Assembly: GCA_036785705.1 (NCBI GenBank)
Contig: JAWUZG010000056.1
Coordinates: 3,721,001-3,785,000 of the forward strand
Direction: 5' to 3'
Length of the DNA stretch: 64,000 bases
Source: Acanthornis magna
Taxonomy: Eukaryota > Chordata > Aves > Passeriformes > Acanthizidae
In this document: positions 1 through 10,936 of the stretch, piece after piece
Numbering within the stretch: position 1 is the first letter of the stretch
Layout: each line of letters opens with the position of its first letter
Position numbers and translations under genes: made by a program
The notes under the pieces: generated by a model
What the model was told of the DNA's origin: nothing
Databases searched by the model: none
What the model saw: the letters and a program-made list of their open reading frames with translations, nothing else

Positions 1-870
1 GTTTCATACAGTGAGGCAAAACTGATTAATTACAGCTATTACTAACCTTACAGAGTACCAAGAGTCCAGGCAGGCTATCTATTCTCAGTGCGTTGCAAGG
101 CATCCACAACCTCAGTGCATCATTGGCACAATCCCTTCGCAAAATAGCACGTTTCTGACTTTAAAGCAAAGAACGCCTCAAAAACTTCCAGAATGCTGAG
201 ATGCCTCCAGCTTGGCCTAGAGGCATTGGGAACTTTGACTCAGGCTAAAGCAAGCTGGTGTGAAATTAAAATGTGGCTTTTATGAATATATCCTTTAATC
301 TAATTCTAATTTTGGTCCTAGAAACAATTGATACTATCACAATTTCTCCTCACTCCCAACCCCTCCAGATTCTAGTACTCTGACAGATTAATTTTTAATT
401 TAATTCATTTGTAAGTATCCTCATTTTATATCTTTCCTTTTCTTAGTGATTTTTTGTTTGTTTGCTGTAATTTCAAGATTTACAGGCATATTCTAATTTC
501 TTTCTCTATTTTGTGAGAAGTTCTGAAAAATTCAAAAGTCACTTTTAAGCATATTATACAGTTGACCTTTACAATTGGTCATGTATTCCTCTTTTTAACA
601 GGCACATGTAAGCATTTACACCAGATTTGAGTCTGCTTTGGGTTTTTAGGTTTTTTTTTAATACTTCTGAATATTTATTTAGTCTCTGAAAAACTAACTT
701 AGTTCTAGTTAGTTCTCCAGAGTAAGTGTTTCCTTGCTCTCAGTCTACCCTGAGCATTGCACAAGGGTGTGCCAATGAGACGGCAGCTCTGCAGGCCTTT
801 AAGGGGTAAAGAGCAGGTACTGATACTTTCTCAAAAGCATTGTGTCAGTGCAATTCACTTTTTTTTTCAG
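1..870 (+). other. MCEE: MCEE intron 1 (3' end)
   Basis: This AT-rich stretch precedes the acceptor of MCEE exon 2 and shows no coding homology. It ends in a strong polypyrimidine tract (nine T around 859-867) and CAG at 868-870. MCEE exon 1 should encode only about a dozen residues of the mitochondrial presequence and normally sits in a GC-rich promoter. Nothing like that is visible here, so exon 1 is inferred to lie upstream of the window. The open frame running through the acceptor from about 757 is not taken as coding. Confidence 0.8.
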
Positions 871-1211
871 GGCTTCTTAGCAGATTGCAGACTGCAGCTC
901 CCACAATACGAACTCTATCATCATCAAAGTCTTTTTCACAAAACATTCCAAGCTGTTTGTGGAAACTGGGCCGACTTAACCATGTGGCAATTGCAGTGCC
1001 CGATTTGGAGAAAGCTCAGTCCTTGTATAAAGATGTGTTAGGAGCCCAGGTGAGTGAGACTGTTGCTCTTCCTGAACATGGTGTCTACACTGTTTTTGTG
1101 GAGCTGGGAAACACGAAGCTGGAACTTCTACATCCTTTAGGAGAGAAAAGTCCCATTGCAAGCTTTCTGCAGAAAAACAAGACTGGAGGAATGCATCATA
1201 TCTGCATCGAG
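871..1211 (+). CDS. MCEE: Methylmalonyl-CoA epimerase, exon 2 (partial CDS)
   Basis: MCEE interconverts (2R)- and (2S)-methylmalonyl-CoA in the mitochondrial matrix, between propionyl-CoA carboxylase and methylmalonyl-CoA mutase. The exon follows a TTTTTTTCAG acceptor and ends at GAG before GTATTT. It supplies two bases of a Gly codon shared with exon 1 (phase 1) and then 113 whole codons, ending in phase 0. The translation matches vertebrate MCEE almost throughout: a Ser/Thr-rich presequence tail, then GRLNHVAIAVPDLEKA, LGAQVSE, LPEHGVY, LGNTKLELLHPLG, FLQKNKTGGMHHICIEV. These make up the N-terminal vicinal-oxygen-chelate (glyoxalase-like) module. The His of RLNHVAI and a His of GGMHHI are the expected metal ligands of the family. 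The ORF is uninterrupted and no damage is seen. Identity is essentially certain; species-level detail is not. Confidence 0.97.
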
Positions 1212-3631
1212 GTATTTTAACAGATTTCATGTACTAAGATAGATATATTAAAGCATGAGTATTTTAATAGTTTTGAACCGTGTCAAGAATTAATATATAA
1301 GGCTGTCATATTTGTGAAAAATTATATTTCATACAAAGAAGTCTTAAACATGCCCGTTTATCTGTTTTGGAAATCACAGTTATATTTCATGAGCTATGTG
1401 ATAATTTTTTCCTCTTTTATGCTACACAGATTGAATTGGGGAACAAAGGGCTAAGTAGCTGTTGTGGAAGAGTGGTGAGGTTGTGAACAATGTTTGATAG
1501 GTGTCAACTTCCTGACATAAAAAGACTTACAGTGGAAAAAAAGAAAGTTGTAGGTTTCAGCTATGGCATAGTTTAGATTTTAGGAAGTCAAAAAAGCTTG
1601 TCAGTTGTGCTTATCGAACACCAGTAAAGCCTCCAGAGTTCCTTCTGTCCTCTTCTTCCTTGCCATCAAAGAGAGACTGGTCTGGAAGTACAAGGGATGT
1701 AAAGGTGCTGGGTGAAGTCATTATTTAGTACACTCATGTTTTAGTGTATATTTGATGTAAAACTTCATGCTGCTGCCTATGATACGTGTTTATCTCCGTG
1801 TAAAAACTAATGGAAGATTATAGACTAATATACACAGAGGAAAAAAGCAATTCATTGTTGACCTGCGGTTTATGTAGGACTGTAAAATGGATCTGGTCAC
1901 TACCATAGTCAATCAAAAAGATTAATCTGCCTCCTCCAATTTTCATCCCCCTCAGAAGGGAAAATCTTACCATTTCAAAGATAAGTAGTCTTCTAAGTTG
2001 AGCAAAAATAGTTCTAATAAAAACTATTAAAGAACTTTAGTGTCAATTGATTTAAAATGTAAAAGTTCATTTGAAATTTAAAAACATATTTTGTAGAAAT
2101 ATCTTTTATTAACAATTTTCTTACAAAAAGCTGAATTGTAGAAATCCTTTCCATACTGGAGAGGAAGCCTAAAAAGTGTATAAAAATATTTAAAATTTCT
2201 TCTCTCTTACACAAAGGAAAATTTAGGACAGATATTTTCAAAGGCAACTTGTTTCAAAAAGGTAAGTATTTTAAGAAGAAATTAAATTATTCCTGACCAG
2301 TTATAATTTAATATCTGCAATGAAAACCATGCTTGACACAGTAGGGTAAGAAAGCAATCCAAGCCTGGTACTCTTCTAACACGGATGCAGCCAAAGGCTT
2401 TCCACTGTTCACTGTCAGTCCTCCTGGGGGATGCAGGAATTCACTGCAGCTGAGCCCAGACTCGGTTCCTCTTCAGGCCATCTCTGCAGGACAGGAGCAG
2501 CAGCTGCAGTGGCTTTGCTGCTTGGGGAAAGAATCTGGAGGGGGCCATAGCACACGTCACATGTGCCTTCTAGTTTAGATAACACTTGACAGTTGTTCCT
2601 TTTTTTTTTTAGCAGACTGGTAGTTGTGTGTAGGAAGAATTGTAGTGAGTTTGGAATATTCATGAACAAAACTGCTGCAAATGGATGTCTGTTCCTCTGA
2701 ATTAAAGCTATGTATTTCCTTCTTCCCCTACAATGGCATCATGAGAGTTTATTCACTAAATTATGTCCAGTTGCCTCAGTCTTGAAGAATAGCAATGCTG
2801 TTATTTTAATTCTAGGTCTTTATTGATTATTGACTATTGAATTTTCTAAACTGAGTGTTAATACCACTATTTCAAAAAATGAATGCATTTAAGTTTTTGG
2901 AAAGTTCAAATTTCATTGGATGACATGACATCAGAACCTCAGATCACACTGTACAGTATAGGCATGTTTTTGTTAATTACATATTTCTATAGGAAACTAT
3001 CCTGAAATATTGTATTAATGGCTATTATTATAGTTAAGTTCAACAGGAAGACCATGCCCTATTCTGAATATATTTTTGATTATTCCAAGCTTTTTTCCCT
3101 TAGGAAATTTTATGAAATTTAACCTAGTCAGAAGGAAAATATATAAATCTAAAAGGGACTTTCTTTTTACCTTCTGCCCACTGCCCTCCCTTTTCACCAG
3201 CGTTTAATGAGTTAGTGCTCTGTCATCAATTATAAAGGGAGGCATTTTTCTTTAGTTATTGATAGTTGGAAAGCAATAGCAAAAGTAATGCAGAGCTTAG
3301 ATTATTTATAGAGTCCTTATAAAGTAACAACATAAAAAAATCAATGGGCTTTGTGCCTGAGTGATTTTAGTTTATTAATTTCTTAAATATAGCACAATCT
3401 GTTTAAATGGTATTTTATAAAATCTTCAAATAACAAATGCAAACTTCTGTAGTACTTTTATTTTTAAGACTAGATGTTTAAAAATGGTTTTATAACTTAA
3501 TTTATTTTCAGAATTACATTAGAACTTAGAAATAACATTTCAGTAAGGAATTATGTTATTGCTCTTAAATGTAAAATCTGCATAATACAGCGCAATATGT
3601 TAATTTGTGTGAATGGTATCTTTTTCATAAG
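1212..3631 (+). other. MCEE: MCEE intron 2
   Basis: The intron runs from GTATTT (donor after the Glu codon) to CATAAG at 3631. It is mostly AT-rich with no exon-like conservation. A locally GC-richer patch at about 2390-2560 gives an 84-codon minus-strand ORF that resembles nothing I recognise and is probably a decayed repeat or chance. The acceptor has a rather short pyrimidine run (TATCTTTTTC). Confidence 0.85.
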
Positions 3632-3784
3632 GTTGATGACATAAAAGCGGCTATGACTGAACTGAAGAAAAAAAAGATACGAATATTGAGTGAAGAGCCA
3701 AAAATAGGTGCACATGGCAAACCTGTGATTTTTCTTCACCCTAAAGATTGCCATGGAGTCCTTGTGGAACTTGAGCAAGCTTGA
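3632..3784 (+). CDS. MCEE: Methylmalonyl-CoA epimerase, terminal exon 3
   Basis: The exon opens in phase 0 with GTT GAT GAC and encodes 50 residues before TGA at 3782-3784. It carries the C-terminal half of the second glyoxalase-like module: VDDIKAAMTELKKKKIR, IGAHGKPVIFLHPKD, VLVELEQA. The Glu of VLVELEQA is the third metal/catalytic carboxylate expected in the family. Exons 2 and 3 together give 163 codons plus a split codon; with about a dozen residues from exon 1 this equals the roughly 176-residue length of mammalian MCEE. The residue after DC is His here, where human MCEE has Gly (from memory of the family). There is no frameshift or early stop. Confidence 0.97.
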   Translation, partial: VDDIKAAMTELKKKKIRILSEEPKIGAHGKPVIFLHPKDCHGVLVELEQA

Positions 3785-5200
3785 GCTGTAATATTCATAA
3801 ATACAACAATAGAAGAGTTGTGAAGTTCCTGAGTTGGTGCTGGGAATATTGATGTGGTATTCAGTCTTTACAAGTTCATTGTAGTTCCCATGGATTAAAT
3901 ACAGCTTTTGAGTACTGAAACAGTGCTACACATTTAGGGTCTTTTTTATTGTTGTTTCTGATCTGATTTTCAGAATGAATATGTTGGCCTTTCTTGAATT
4001 GTCTGCGATTCTAAACACAAATACATGAGCTAAGTTACGTATATACTGTAGTAATTTATGTTTTGTTGCCTGCTTGCAGTATGATTTTACCTCTGTAGCC
4101 ACAGAAACTGTACAGTTTCTAGGTCAACCCACATTATTTTGCTCTACATTTCAGAGCAGAGACCCACTTGTCAGTGACAACAATATAGCGTAGACATTTT
4201 CATTAGAAATAAAGGAAAAACAAACATTGTATTTTCTCTTTTCACCATTCACCATCTGTGCTTCACACTGATTGATTGGTTCATGCAATAAAAAAGTCCA
4301 TATATTATTGTATGGGTGTCTGCAATCAGTAAATAAGTTTTTCTTGTTATAACAATTACTTGCAAGGAAGTTACCATGCATAAATCATCATTTAGTTGTT
4401 TTATGGACTCTGTGGATTTGCAGGCAATACAAGAAGAGAGCCTGAAAAATTATTTGCCTGACGTATATTTCAGATTGTAATGCACTTGTGACATTTTAGT
4501 TTTTTCAGTTACGTATTTTTTTTTCCCAAGCTTTATCCATAGAAGGATATCTTCGAGAGACATGAACAAGCAATGATTAACCTTTTCACTTACATTACAA
4601 ATATGGTTTTCCTATGCAAAAGCACTTAAAAATCGGTGGCAAATACACACCACATACGTCTTGCTTCTGTACACAGTTGTTAACATTAAAGACCATGCCA
4701 GGATGCTGATGTCACAGGCTGCAGTCACAGTTTTGTCTACTTATTTATGGACAGATTTCACTTTATTGGTGTACATTACCCAAGCAGTCTTTCCCTGGTA
4801 CTTTCTTTTATAGGCTTGTTTCGACATTTCAGTTGTAGAAATAGAAGACTTGCTGTTTCTCTAGTTTTGTTAAACCTTAAAAAGTCATACTTTGCTAGCT
4901 TAACTACAATCTGAATTTTAAATTTTCCTGCATCTCTGCATATACAGTGAGAACCTTCAGCTCAATATGAAGTAAGTTCATTTTAGTCTAGGAGAGTTTT
5001 TGCTTAATGGAATGGAATTATTTGCAATGTGTGTCAAGTTTGCTGCAAGGAAATACAAATATAATGTTGCCCTGAGATTTAAACATGTTCTTAAAGACAT
5101 TGACACTTCCTCATGAATTCTGCTTCTGAAAAAATCTCTACAAAGCCATGCATGCCTTTTTTTTTTTACAGGATAGTTTTGTACTCAAAATAAATACTCC
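3785..5200 (+). other. MCEE: MCEE 3'UTR region with candidate poly(A) signals
   Basis: This AT-rich non-coding sequence follows the MCEE stop. Canonical AATAAA hexamers occur at 4208-4213, 4287-4292 and 5189-5194, and ATTAAA variants at 3894-3899 and 4685-4690. Which one is used cannot be decided from sequence, so the 3' boundary is set loosely after the last signal. No coding potential is recognised on either strand. Confidence 0.55.
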
Positions 5201-8200
5201 TTCTGTCATATTTTAAGAAAAGCACAGCCTTCCACAGGGTTCCTACATTTCATCAAATCATTGTTTAGAGGGTAGTTTGTGATCTAAATTCTAAACTGTT
5301 TGAATTTAGAAATCCTAAGACTTATAATGGAAATGCAGATTGATTTAATATTCCTGAAATATGATTCTACCATTCTTGGAGACATTCTATGAGCAAAGCT
5401 TTTGTCTTTTCATTCTGTCAAAGACAAGGAGATACCTTTTCTGCAAAACCAGCATAGGAATGCCAAGATTAGAAACCTCACTGGTTACACGTCAAGATAA
5501 TTGAGCAGAAGTATTTAAACCTAATACCCTTAGTTTGGTGCAACAGAAAATGGTCCTCTCTAGGTTCATTCTCCATTTCTTTGTCGTGGCTGAAGGAGAT
5601 GGACTTTTGTGTATTACATCTATCAACACACTCAGAGTAGTAGCCTGAGGTGGTACTAGGGAATGGAGATTTTTGAGTAAACAACACTTGCTCCACCTGC
5701 TTATTGTGCTCCCTCTCTTATTGGCAGAAAGAGGCTTGTAATACTTTTCAGCTAGTAACCAGCAATTTTCCTGACTGACTGATGTGGGGTTGCCTAGCTC
5801 TAAGTCAGCTGATGTATTTTGTTCATCTAAGTCATGCTCCTGTCTCACTCACAGTTCATACCTTTCTTCTTACTACTCCTAAGGTGGAAGTCAAGATACT
5901 ATGAAAAAAAAACTAACATCCCCCGCAGAAGAGAGTTTAGGTCTGCAAATTAGTTGATAACCAAAACTGGATCATGTTCTTGCAAGCTCTTATGATTTGA
6001 TGGGATCTGACCCCCTTGCTTGTCTGGGTATGTGCTACAGGATAGGAGAATTCTCATCTCTGAGGCTATAGGCTTGGAGAACAGCCAAGGGAGCTGGACA
6101 GCTACAGGATCTGAAGACAGCTACACTGAGAGAAGTTTCCTGTTCATAAGCTTGACTCCCTTAGATGTCAGTGGGAACAGAATCAGCCCCTATAAACTGT
6201 GTAGCCCTTCACCTTGAGGCAGGCAGCCTTCACAAGTTGTTGTTCTGACTTACCAAGGGGTTGGGACAGGGCTTACTTATATAGGGCCTACTCTTTGTCA
6301 TTGCCATGATTATAAGAGGGGAGTAACATCAAGAAAAACAGTGGAAATTCAGGGATGGAAACTGGGGAAAGAGAACTGTGGTTTGCTCCTTTCAGTGGAG
6401 GGACATTTAACAATACACCCCTGTTGCACCATTATACAACTTCTGGGAAGAACAACAGTGATTCAAATAACTGGAGCCTGATTGGGAATTCCTAATTCCT
6501 GGAAGGGAATTAGGCTTTGACAGTATTTCTTCTTCATTTTTTTGTCTGTTTGGTGGGGTTTTCTTTAAAACAGCAAAACTTTCTTTTCTGATAATGTCAA
6601 GCTTCTCAGAGGATGAAGTGCTAATATTTTGTCAGTAAATTTTCTCATGGTTGTGCCATTTGTCAAGTGCAAGTTCCCTGTTCCAATCTCTCCATGAGCA
6701 TTTTTTCCCCTCTGAGCTGAAGCGTGTTCCCATTTAACGCTACCTAAGGCAGACAAGATACATTTTTCTGGACTCTATCAACATTACTCAGGCAGCTAAA
6801 GAGCTCATAATTAAATGATGCAAAATATCTTTTTTTACTTCCTCTATGCAACCCTCAAGTCACTCCTAGGTGGGAGGAGGAGAACAGGCTGCAGAATGAA
6901 TCCCATTCCTTATGATGAGACAAACCCAGAAGCAAACTCCAAAAGCTGAGAAAAGAACTAACTGCATGCTTTTAAAGCTAACCTTACAGTTTTGTAATTC
7001 TGCAAAAACTCTGGTCCTGTCATGCTTATTCTACAATTAATGCGCCCTAATTTCATTCTGAATTCGGTTGCTTTCATTATTACCATATCAAGCTGAAGTC
7101 TCATAGAAAGACCATGAAACATGGAGATGTTTACATTATCTAGTTGAGGTACTTACAGTAGCAGCTTTGAATGATATCCTTGGCACTTCATTTGATTCTG
7201 TCCTTACAAGGAATTCTTCCTGTAGTGATCTCACATGGGTTTGTTGGACTTAAGAACCCTTAATTAAGAGAAAGACTCAGAATTAATTGTTTCAATATTC
7301 AATTCTTTTACCAAAGCAGTTGCCATGTTGGCCAAATTATGAGGCTGTCAAACAGAATAAGAAGATACCAAGTTCAACCAATTAATTAATATGAAAATGG
7401 AAACTAACAACAATGTATAATCAATCCAGCATTGACATTTTACAATGGAAGACCTCACCAACTTAGGAATGCAAAATCTGTCACCTTGATAAGCATTTTC
7501 AAAGCACTTTGAACATTTTATGAAATATATATTTATCTTATTGTGAAGGAGCAATGTTTGTATCCTATGATTGTGTAATCCTTAAAAATCTATAAAATTA
7601 TGTGAACTGTCTATTTTAATGTTCATTTGCACTGTCTTGCATATTGTTCAAAAGCATTGCTAACTGCAACGTTTATAGCATATTCACAAATGAGAAGTTC
7701 TCATGTTTTAAAGTATTGAAGCATTTTGAAACACATTTTGAAGCATTTAATGACTTCTCTGGATCTAATCTAAAGTAGCCTTTTAACTGTTATGGTTTAC
7801 TAATACAAAAATACCAAATAGGTACTAAAATCTTCTATGAAGCAGACTTTTAATGAAGATTTTTACTTTTTTTTAACATTGCATTTTTTTCAGTAATAAA
7901 GACAGGTTTAAAACATGATTTAAAGTTCTGAAGTAATTTGTAACTGCAGGTACCCTGAAAGCATATGTGATGATGCACAATTTGCATTAAATAAGGGAAT
8001 ATCCAACTCTGCACCCATGGCTGGCTTTTATGGAAATTATTTTTTCCAGAAATTGAAGAGTAAGAGAGGTATATTCTTGGACTGGTATCATGCACCCTAT
8101 TTTTACCTTCCATTTTGGTATGTAATTTTCTATAATAACCATCTGTCTGAGTCACTGTCTCCAAAATGAGGTAGAAGGAGAATGTTTGTTAGAAACTTAA

Positions 8201-9575
8201 ATGAAAAAAAAGTTTAAAAAATATATCCCACTCCCTTTGGGACCCCTGAAGTCTTTGAGAGGTCAGCTGTAGTACAATACTTGCAGCTGCAGTAACTCCA
8301 GAAAGGAAACACCTGCCCTATTGGGCTGGAAATACTGCTTTTGGTATGTTGATAGACAAAGTGAGACTTAATTATGTATATGAGGCTATTTCATCAAGTT
8401 AATGATTTTGAGAATTAATAATATTAATTAAGACGTCATTTGCCAAATGTTTAAACAACCCATCTACAAATTGTATCTGTAGATACACTGCAGTTCTGTG
8501 TAAAACACACATGCATTACAGTTTGGGTAATGTTCTGAGTTCTCATTATCTTCAATAGAAAACCAAAATCAGTCAAGTAATTAGGATGTAGAAAGGGACA
8601 GATGGAAAAAGTCACCATAGAAAACCATGATAGAAAACAGCCTCTTAGTAGCAAATGGAGAGTTAACAAAAATCTTAACTAAACTAAAAACAAGACCAAA
8701 AAAAACCCCACAAAAAGGTATTTCTGTGAAAGGCCTTTGGATGTACATGGAATGTGCCTTGATGCTAACACCTGGTACAGCTCCCACAGGGCAAACAAAC
8801 ACACACCAAGCTGAACACACAGCCGTTACAGCAAACACTGATACCTAGCTGATTGGAATGCAATATAACTACATTGGGACAGCTTTTCACTCTTGCTATT
8901 GTGAGAAAGATTAGCTACAATCTCAAATTTGCATACTTATGAGCAAAGCCTGTCATAATTGCCCTAAGATACGTGTTTCTTTATATACGAAGTAATCACT
9001 ATCACCTAGCTGCCCTAGAAGGATGTAGTGGTTTCTAATAAAAGGCCTGAGGAAACAACTGTGTTTATCATTCATAGTAAGATATGTTCTCGGAGAAACC
9101 CTCTTCAGTGAGCTTTTAAATAGTACACATTGAATCCTACATTTTTAAACTTCAGGGGTGGATCTATGTATTATCTGCACTAGGGCACAAAAATCACGAT
9201 TTGTTCTCATAAATTTGGCTGCATGATGGAATGTGACTGAGTCCAGTGCTGTGCCCTGGTGTAACGTTCAGACTTTTGGTGTTGCACTTGAGCACCTCAA
9301 GCAGTAGGGAAAGGTGAGGTCATTACCTAGCAGGATTACATGGCATTCTGGAATGTAATTCACAGAGAAATGCTGTGGAGACTCACAGAAAGCACCCTCA
9401 GCTCCGGCCCAGCGCCGCAGCAGGTCCCTGGGGTACAGAGTGGCCTTGCCGAGTGTCACAGCTCGGTGCAGGCGTCCGGCAAACATCACTGTCAGCAGCC
9501 GCTGCTCCGGGGCTCGTGAGGGGAGCTGGGGCCGCAGCCTGCTCTGCTCAGTGCCCAAGGCTGGACACAGCCACT
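5201..9575. other. Intergenic region between MCEE and APBA2
   Basis: About 4.4 kb without a recognisable gene. Most of it is AT-rich single-copy-looking DNA. The longest open frame is 118 codons on the minus strand (5492-5848). It matches no family I know, has no supporting exon structure, and is left as chance or a fossil. GC content rises from about 9400, on the approach to the CpG island. No tRNA-like or simple-repeat structure of note is seen. Confidence 0.6.
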
Positions 9576-9579
9576 GAGT

Positions 9580-9850
9580 CACAGAACTGTTCGGCTGGAC
9601 GGCACGGTCACCTGGAGCAGGTGACACGGGAACGCGTCCAGGTGGGTTCGGAATGTCTTCAGGGAGGGAGACTCTACGTCCTCCCTGAGCAGCTCTTCCA
9701 GTGCTCTGCCACCCTCAGCGTGAAGAAGTTCTCCCTCGTGCTGAGGTAAAACTTGTGTCTCAGTTTATGGCCATTGCTCCTCGTCCTGTCGCTGGGCACC
9801 ACTGACGAGTCTGGCACACGCGAAGCTGGCACAGAGCCGGGCCTCCCGCT
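9580..9850 (-). repeat. CR1 LINE fragment (3' end), minus strand
   Basis: Read on the minus strand this is the familiar 3' end of an avian CR1 non-LTR retrotransposon. The hallmark segment about 9700-9815 (AGAAGTTCTCCCTCGTGCTG, then GTCCTGTCGCTGGGCACCAC) is the complement of the conserved C-terminal coding part of CR1 ORF2 (the 'frkNFFTvrV...WNRLP' region). The end near 9580-9600 (CACAGAACTGTTCGGCTGGA) corresponds to the degenerate 3' tail. It is 5'-truncated and non-functional. It is unusually CpG-rich for an old CR1, and its truncated 5' side runs straight into the CpG island. Confidence 0.8.
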
Positions 9851-9879
9851 CGGTGGACGTGGACGGCGGCCAGGTCAGT

Positions 9880-10104
9880 CGGTCCCGCCGAGCCCCCGGG
9901 TTGTGCGGGGCCGGTGCCGCCCCCCGCGCACCCCCGGGCCGTGAGGCGGCGCGGGCGCTATGCGCCATGCAGGTTCCCGGGCGCTGGCGCAGGCAGGTTC
10001 CCGGGCGGGCCCACCGCGGTGTGCGGCGCTCAGCAGCCACACAAAAGAGCGGCTGCGGCTGCGGCTGCCCCGCTGCCCGGGACCGGCCCCGCCGCTGCAC
10101 CGCG
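9880..10104 (+). other. APBA2: Candidate APBA2 non-coding first exon
   Basis: A donor of good consensus (CGCG before GTAAGG) lies at 10104/10105 inside the CpG island, so a first exon ending at 10104 is likely. The 5' boundary is not visible and the given start is only a placeholder within the island. The open frames crossing this segment are GC-driven and do not resemble Mint2. This fits the known pattern that APBA2 translation starts in a later large exon. Confidence 0.4.
9969..10007 (+). repeat. 15-bp direct repeat in CpG island
   Basis: GCAGGTTCCCGGGCG occurs at 9969-9983 and again at 9993-10007, separated by 9 bp. Each copy contains the palindrome CCCGGG. It may be a local duplication or a paired protein-binding site. 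Confidence 0.85.
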
Positions 10105-10134
10105 GTAAGGACCGGGGGCGCAGGGCGGGGGGCC

Positions 10135-10154
10135 GACAGACCGACCGACCGACC
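10135..10154 (+). repeat. Short (GACC)n tandem repeat
   Basis: One GACA followed by four GACC units just downstream of the candidate splice donor. A minor simple repeat. Confidence 0.9.
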
Positions 10155-10340
10155 GCCGGCCGGGGTCGTCGCGGGCAGGGCGGCTCCGTCGGGGGTGGGG
10201 CGGCAGCATCCCCGCGGGTCCCCTCAGGGGAGCGGGGAGCCCCTGGGCGCGCCCCCGCCCCGCGCCCGCGCGGACGGTGTTCCCTTCATATCGGGGCTGG
10301 GGGCTGCCCTCCCAGCGAGTGGCTGCCCCCGCCTCATCCC

Positions 10341-10376
10341 ATCCTCATCTTCATCTTCATCCTCATCCCCATCCCC
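10341..10376 (+). repeat. Hexanucleotide microsatellite (ATCYYC)6
   Basis: Six consecutive ATC-YYC units (ATCCTC, ATCTTC twice, ATCCTC, ATCCCC twice) lie inside the CpG island, flanked by partial copies. On the minus strand it would read as an alternating acidic tract (Glu-Asp), which explains the odd acidic run in translations there. Probably polymorphic and non-coding. Confidence 0.9.
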
Positions 10377-10441
10377 ACCCCCTGGCAACCGAGCTGCCCG
10401 CAAGCGGACGGGGAGCCGGGGTGAAGAGGAGCCCCTGCGGC

Positions 10442-10936
10442 ATGGCGGAGCTGCCGGCGCGGTCGCGGTCGGCGGAGCGGGGCTCCGGTACCGGGGGCTG
10501 CCGCACGCCCGCATGTCCCCGCCGTGCCCGGGGAGGCGCCGCCACCGCCCTCCGCCAGGCGAGGGAGAGCCGGCGGCGATCCCCCGGGGCCGAGCTGCGG
10601 CTCCGCTCGGCTCCCCCGGGACGGTGCGAGCTCCGCGCTCGGCCCGGCCGCCTCAGCCCCGCCGTGCCGGGACGGCGGCTCCGGGTAGCGCGGGGACCTG
10701 CCGTGCAGCATCCGCATCATGTCAGCGCTTTGTGGGAGGGCGGGAGGCTTAAGTCCGTTTGTCTTAATATGAGTGGAAAGAAATGGGAGAGGAGCCCTCC
10801 TGTAATGCAGCACCGCTCGGAGTTTGTATTTGGTTCTATTTCATGCCTCCACTGTAGCAAAAGGATCAGAGCTTTTGATCCGCTCTTTCCCCGTTCTCTT
10901 CATCCTGAGGTTTGGAGGAAAAGGCTGCTCAATTAA
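10442..10936 (+). other. 164-codon ORF in CpG island, uncertain
   Basis: The ATG at 10442 has an excellent translation-start context (GCGGCATGG) and is followed by 164 sense codons to a stop at 10934-10936. The product is Arg/Ala/Pro/Gly-rich for about 90 residues (starting MAELPARSRS), then becomes ordinary where GC content falls. No family is recognised. Composition alone can open frames in such GC-rich DNA, and several overlapping frames are also open here. It could be an alternative first coding exon, since weak GT donors exist inside it, but chance is more likely. Confidence 0.15.

Larger units (their letters stand above)
9850..10720 (+). promoter_or_regulatory. APBA2: CpG island, probable APBA2 promoter
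   Basis: An abrupt, very GC- and CpG-dense block in otherwise AT-rich DNA, the usual mark of a vertebrate promoter. GC boxes are visible, such as GGGGCGG at 10197-10203 and CCCCGCCCCG at 10253-10262; no convincing TATA box is seen. Assignment to APBA2 is inference: it is the only such island upstream of the APBA2 coding exon, it has a consensus splice donor on the + strand (10105), and APBA2 is known to have non-coding 5' exons. The 50-kb distance leaves room for other first exons or a lncRNA. The island also holds a hexamer microsatellite, a GACC tandem run and a 15-bp direct repeat, listed separately. Confidence 0.7.

Noticed and set aside
757..870. Upstream extension of the MCEE exon 2 reading frame
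   Set aside because: It lies before the polypyrimidine tract and acceptor, does not resemble the MCEE presequence, and would bypass exon 1.
5492..5848. 118-codon minus-strand ORF downstream of MCEE
   Set aside because: No recognised family, no splice or promoter context, and ordinary composition; a chance frame is the simplest reading.
10224..10514. Acidic Glu/Asp repeat peptide on the minus strand
   Set aside because: It is produced by the ATCYYC microsatellite and has no other support as coding.
9853..10752. 299-codon plus-strand ORF across the CpG island
   Set aside because: Arg/Pro/Ala/Gly-rich translation with no domain; long frames are expected in very GC-rich DNA with few stop codons, and it crosses a good splice donor.
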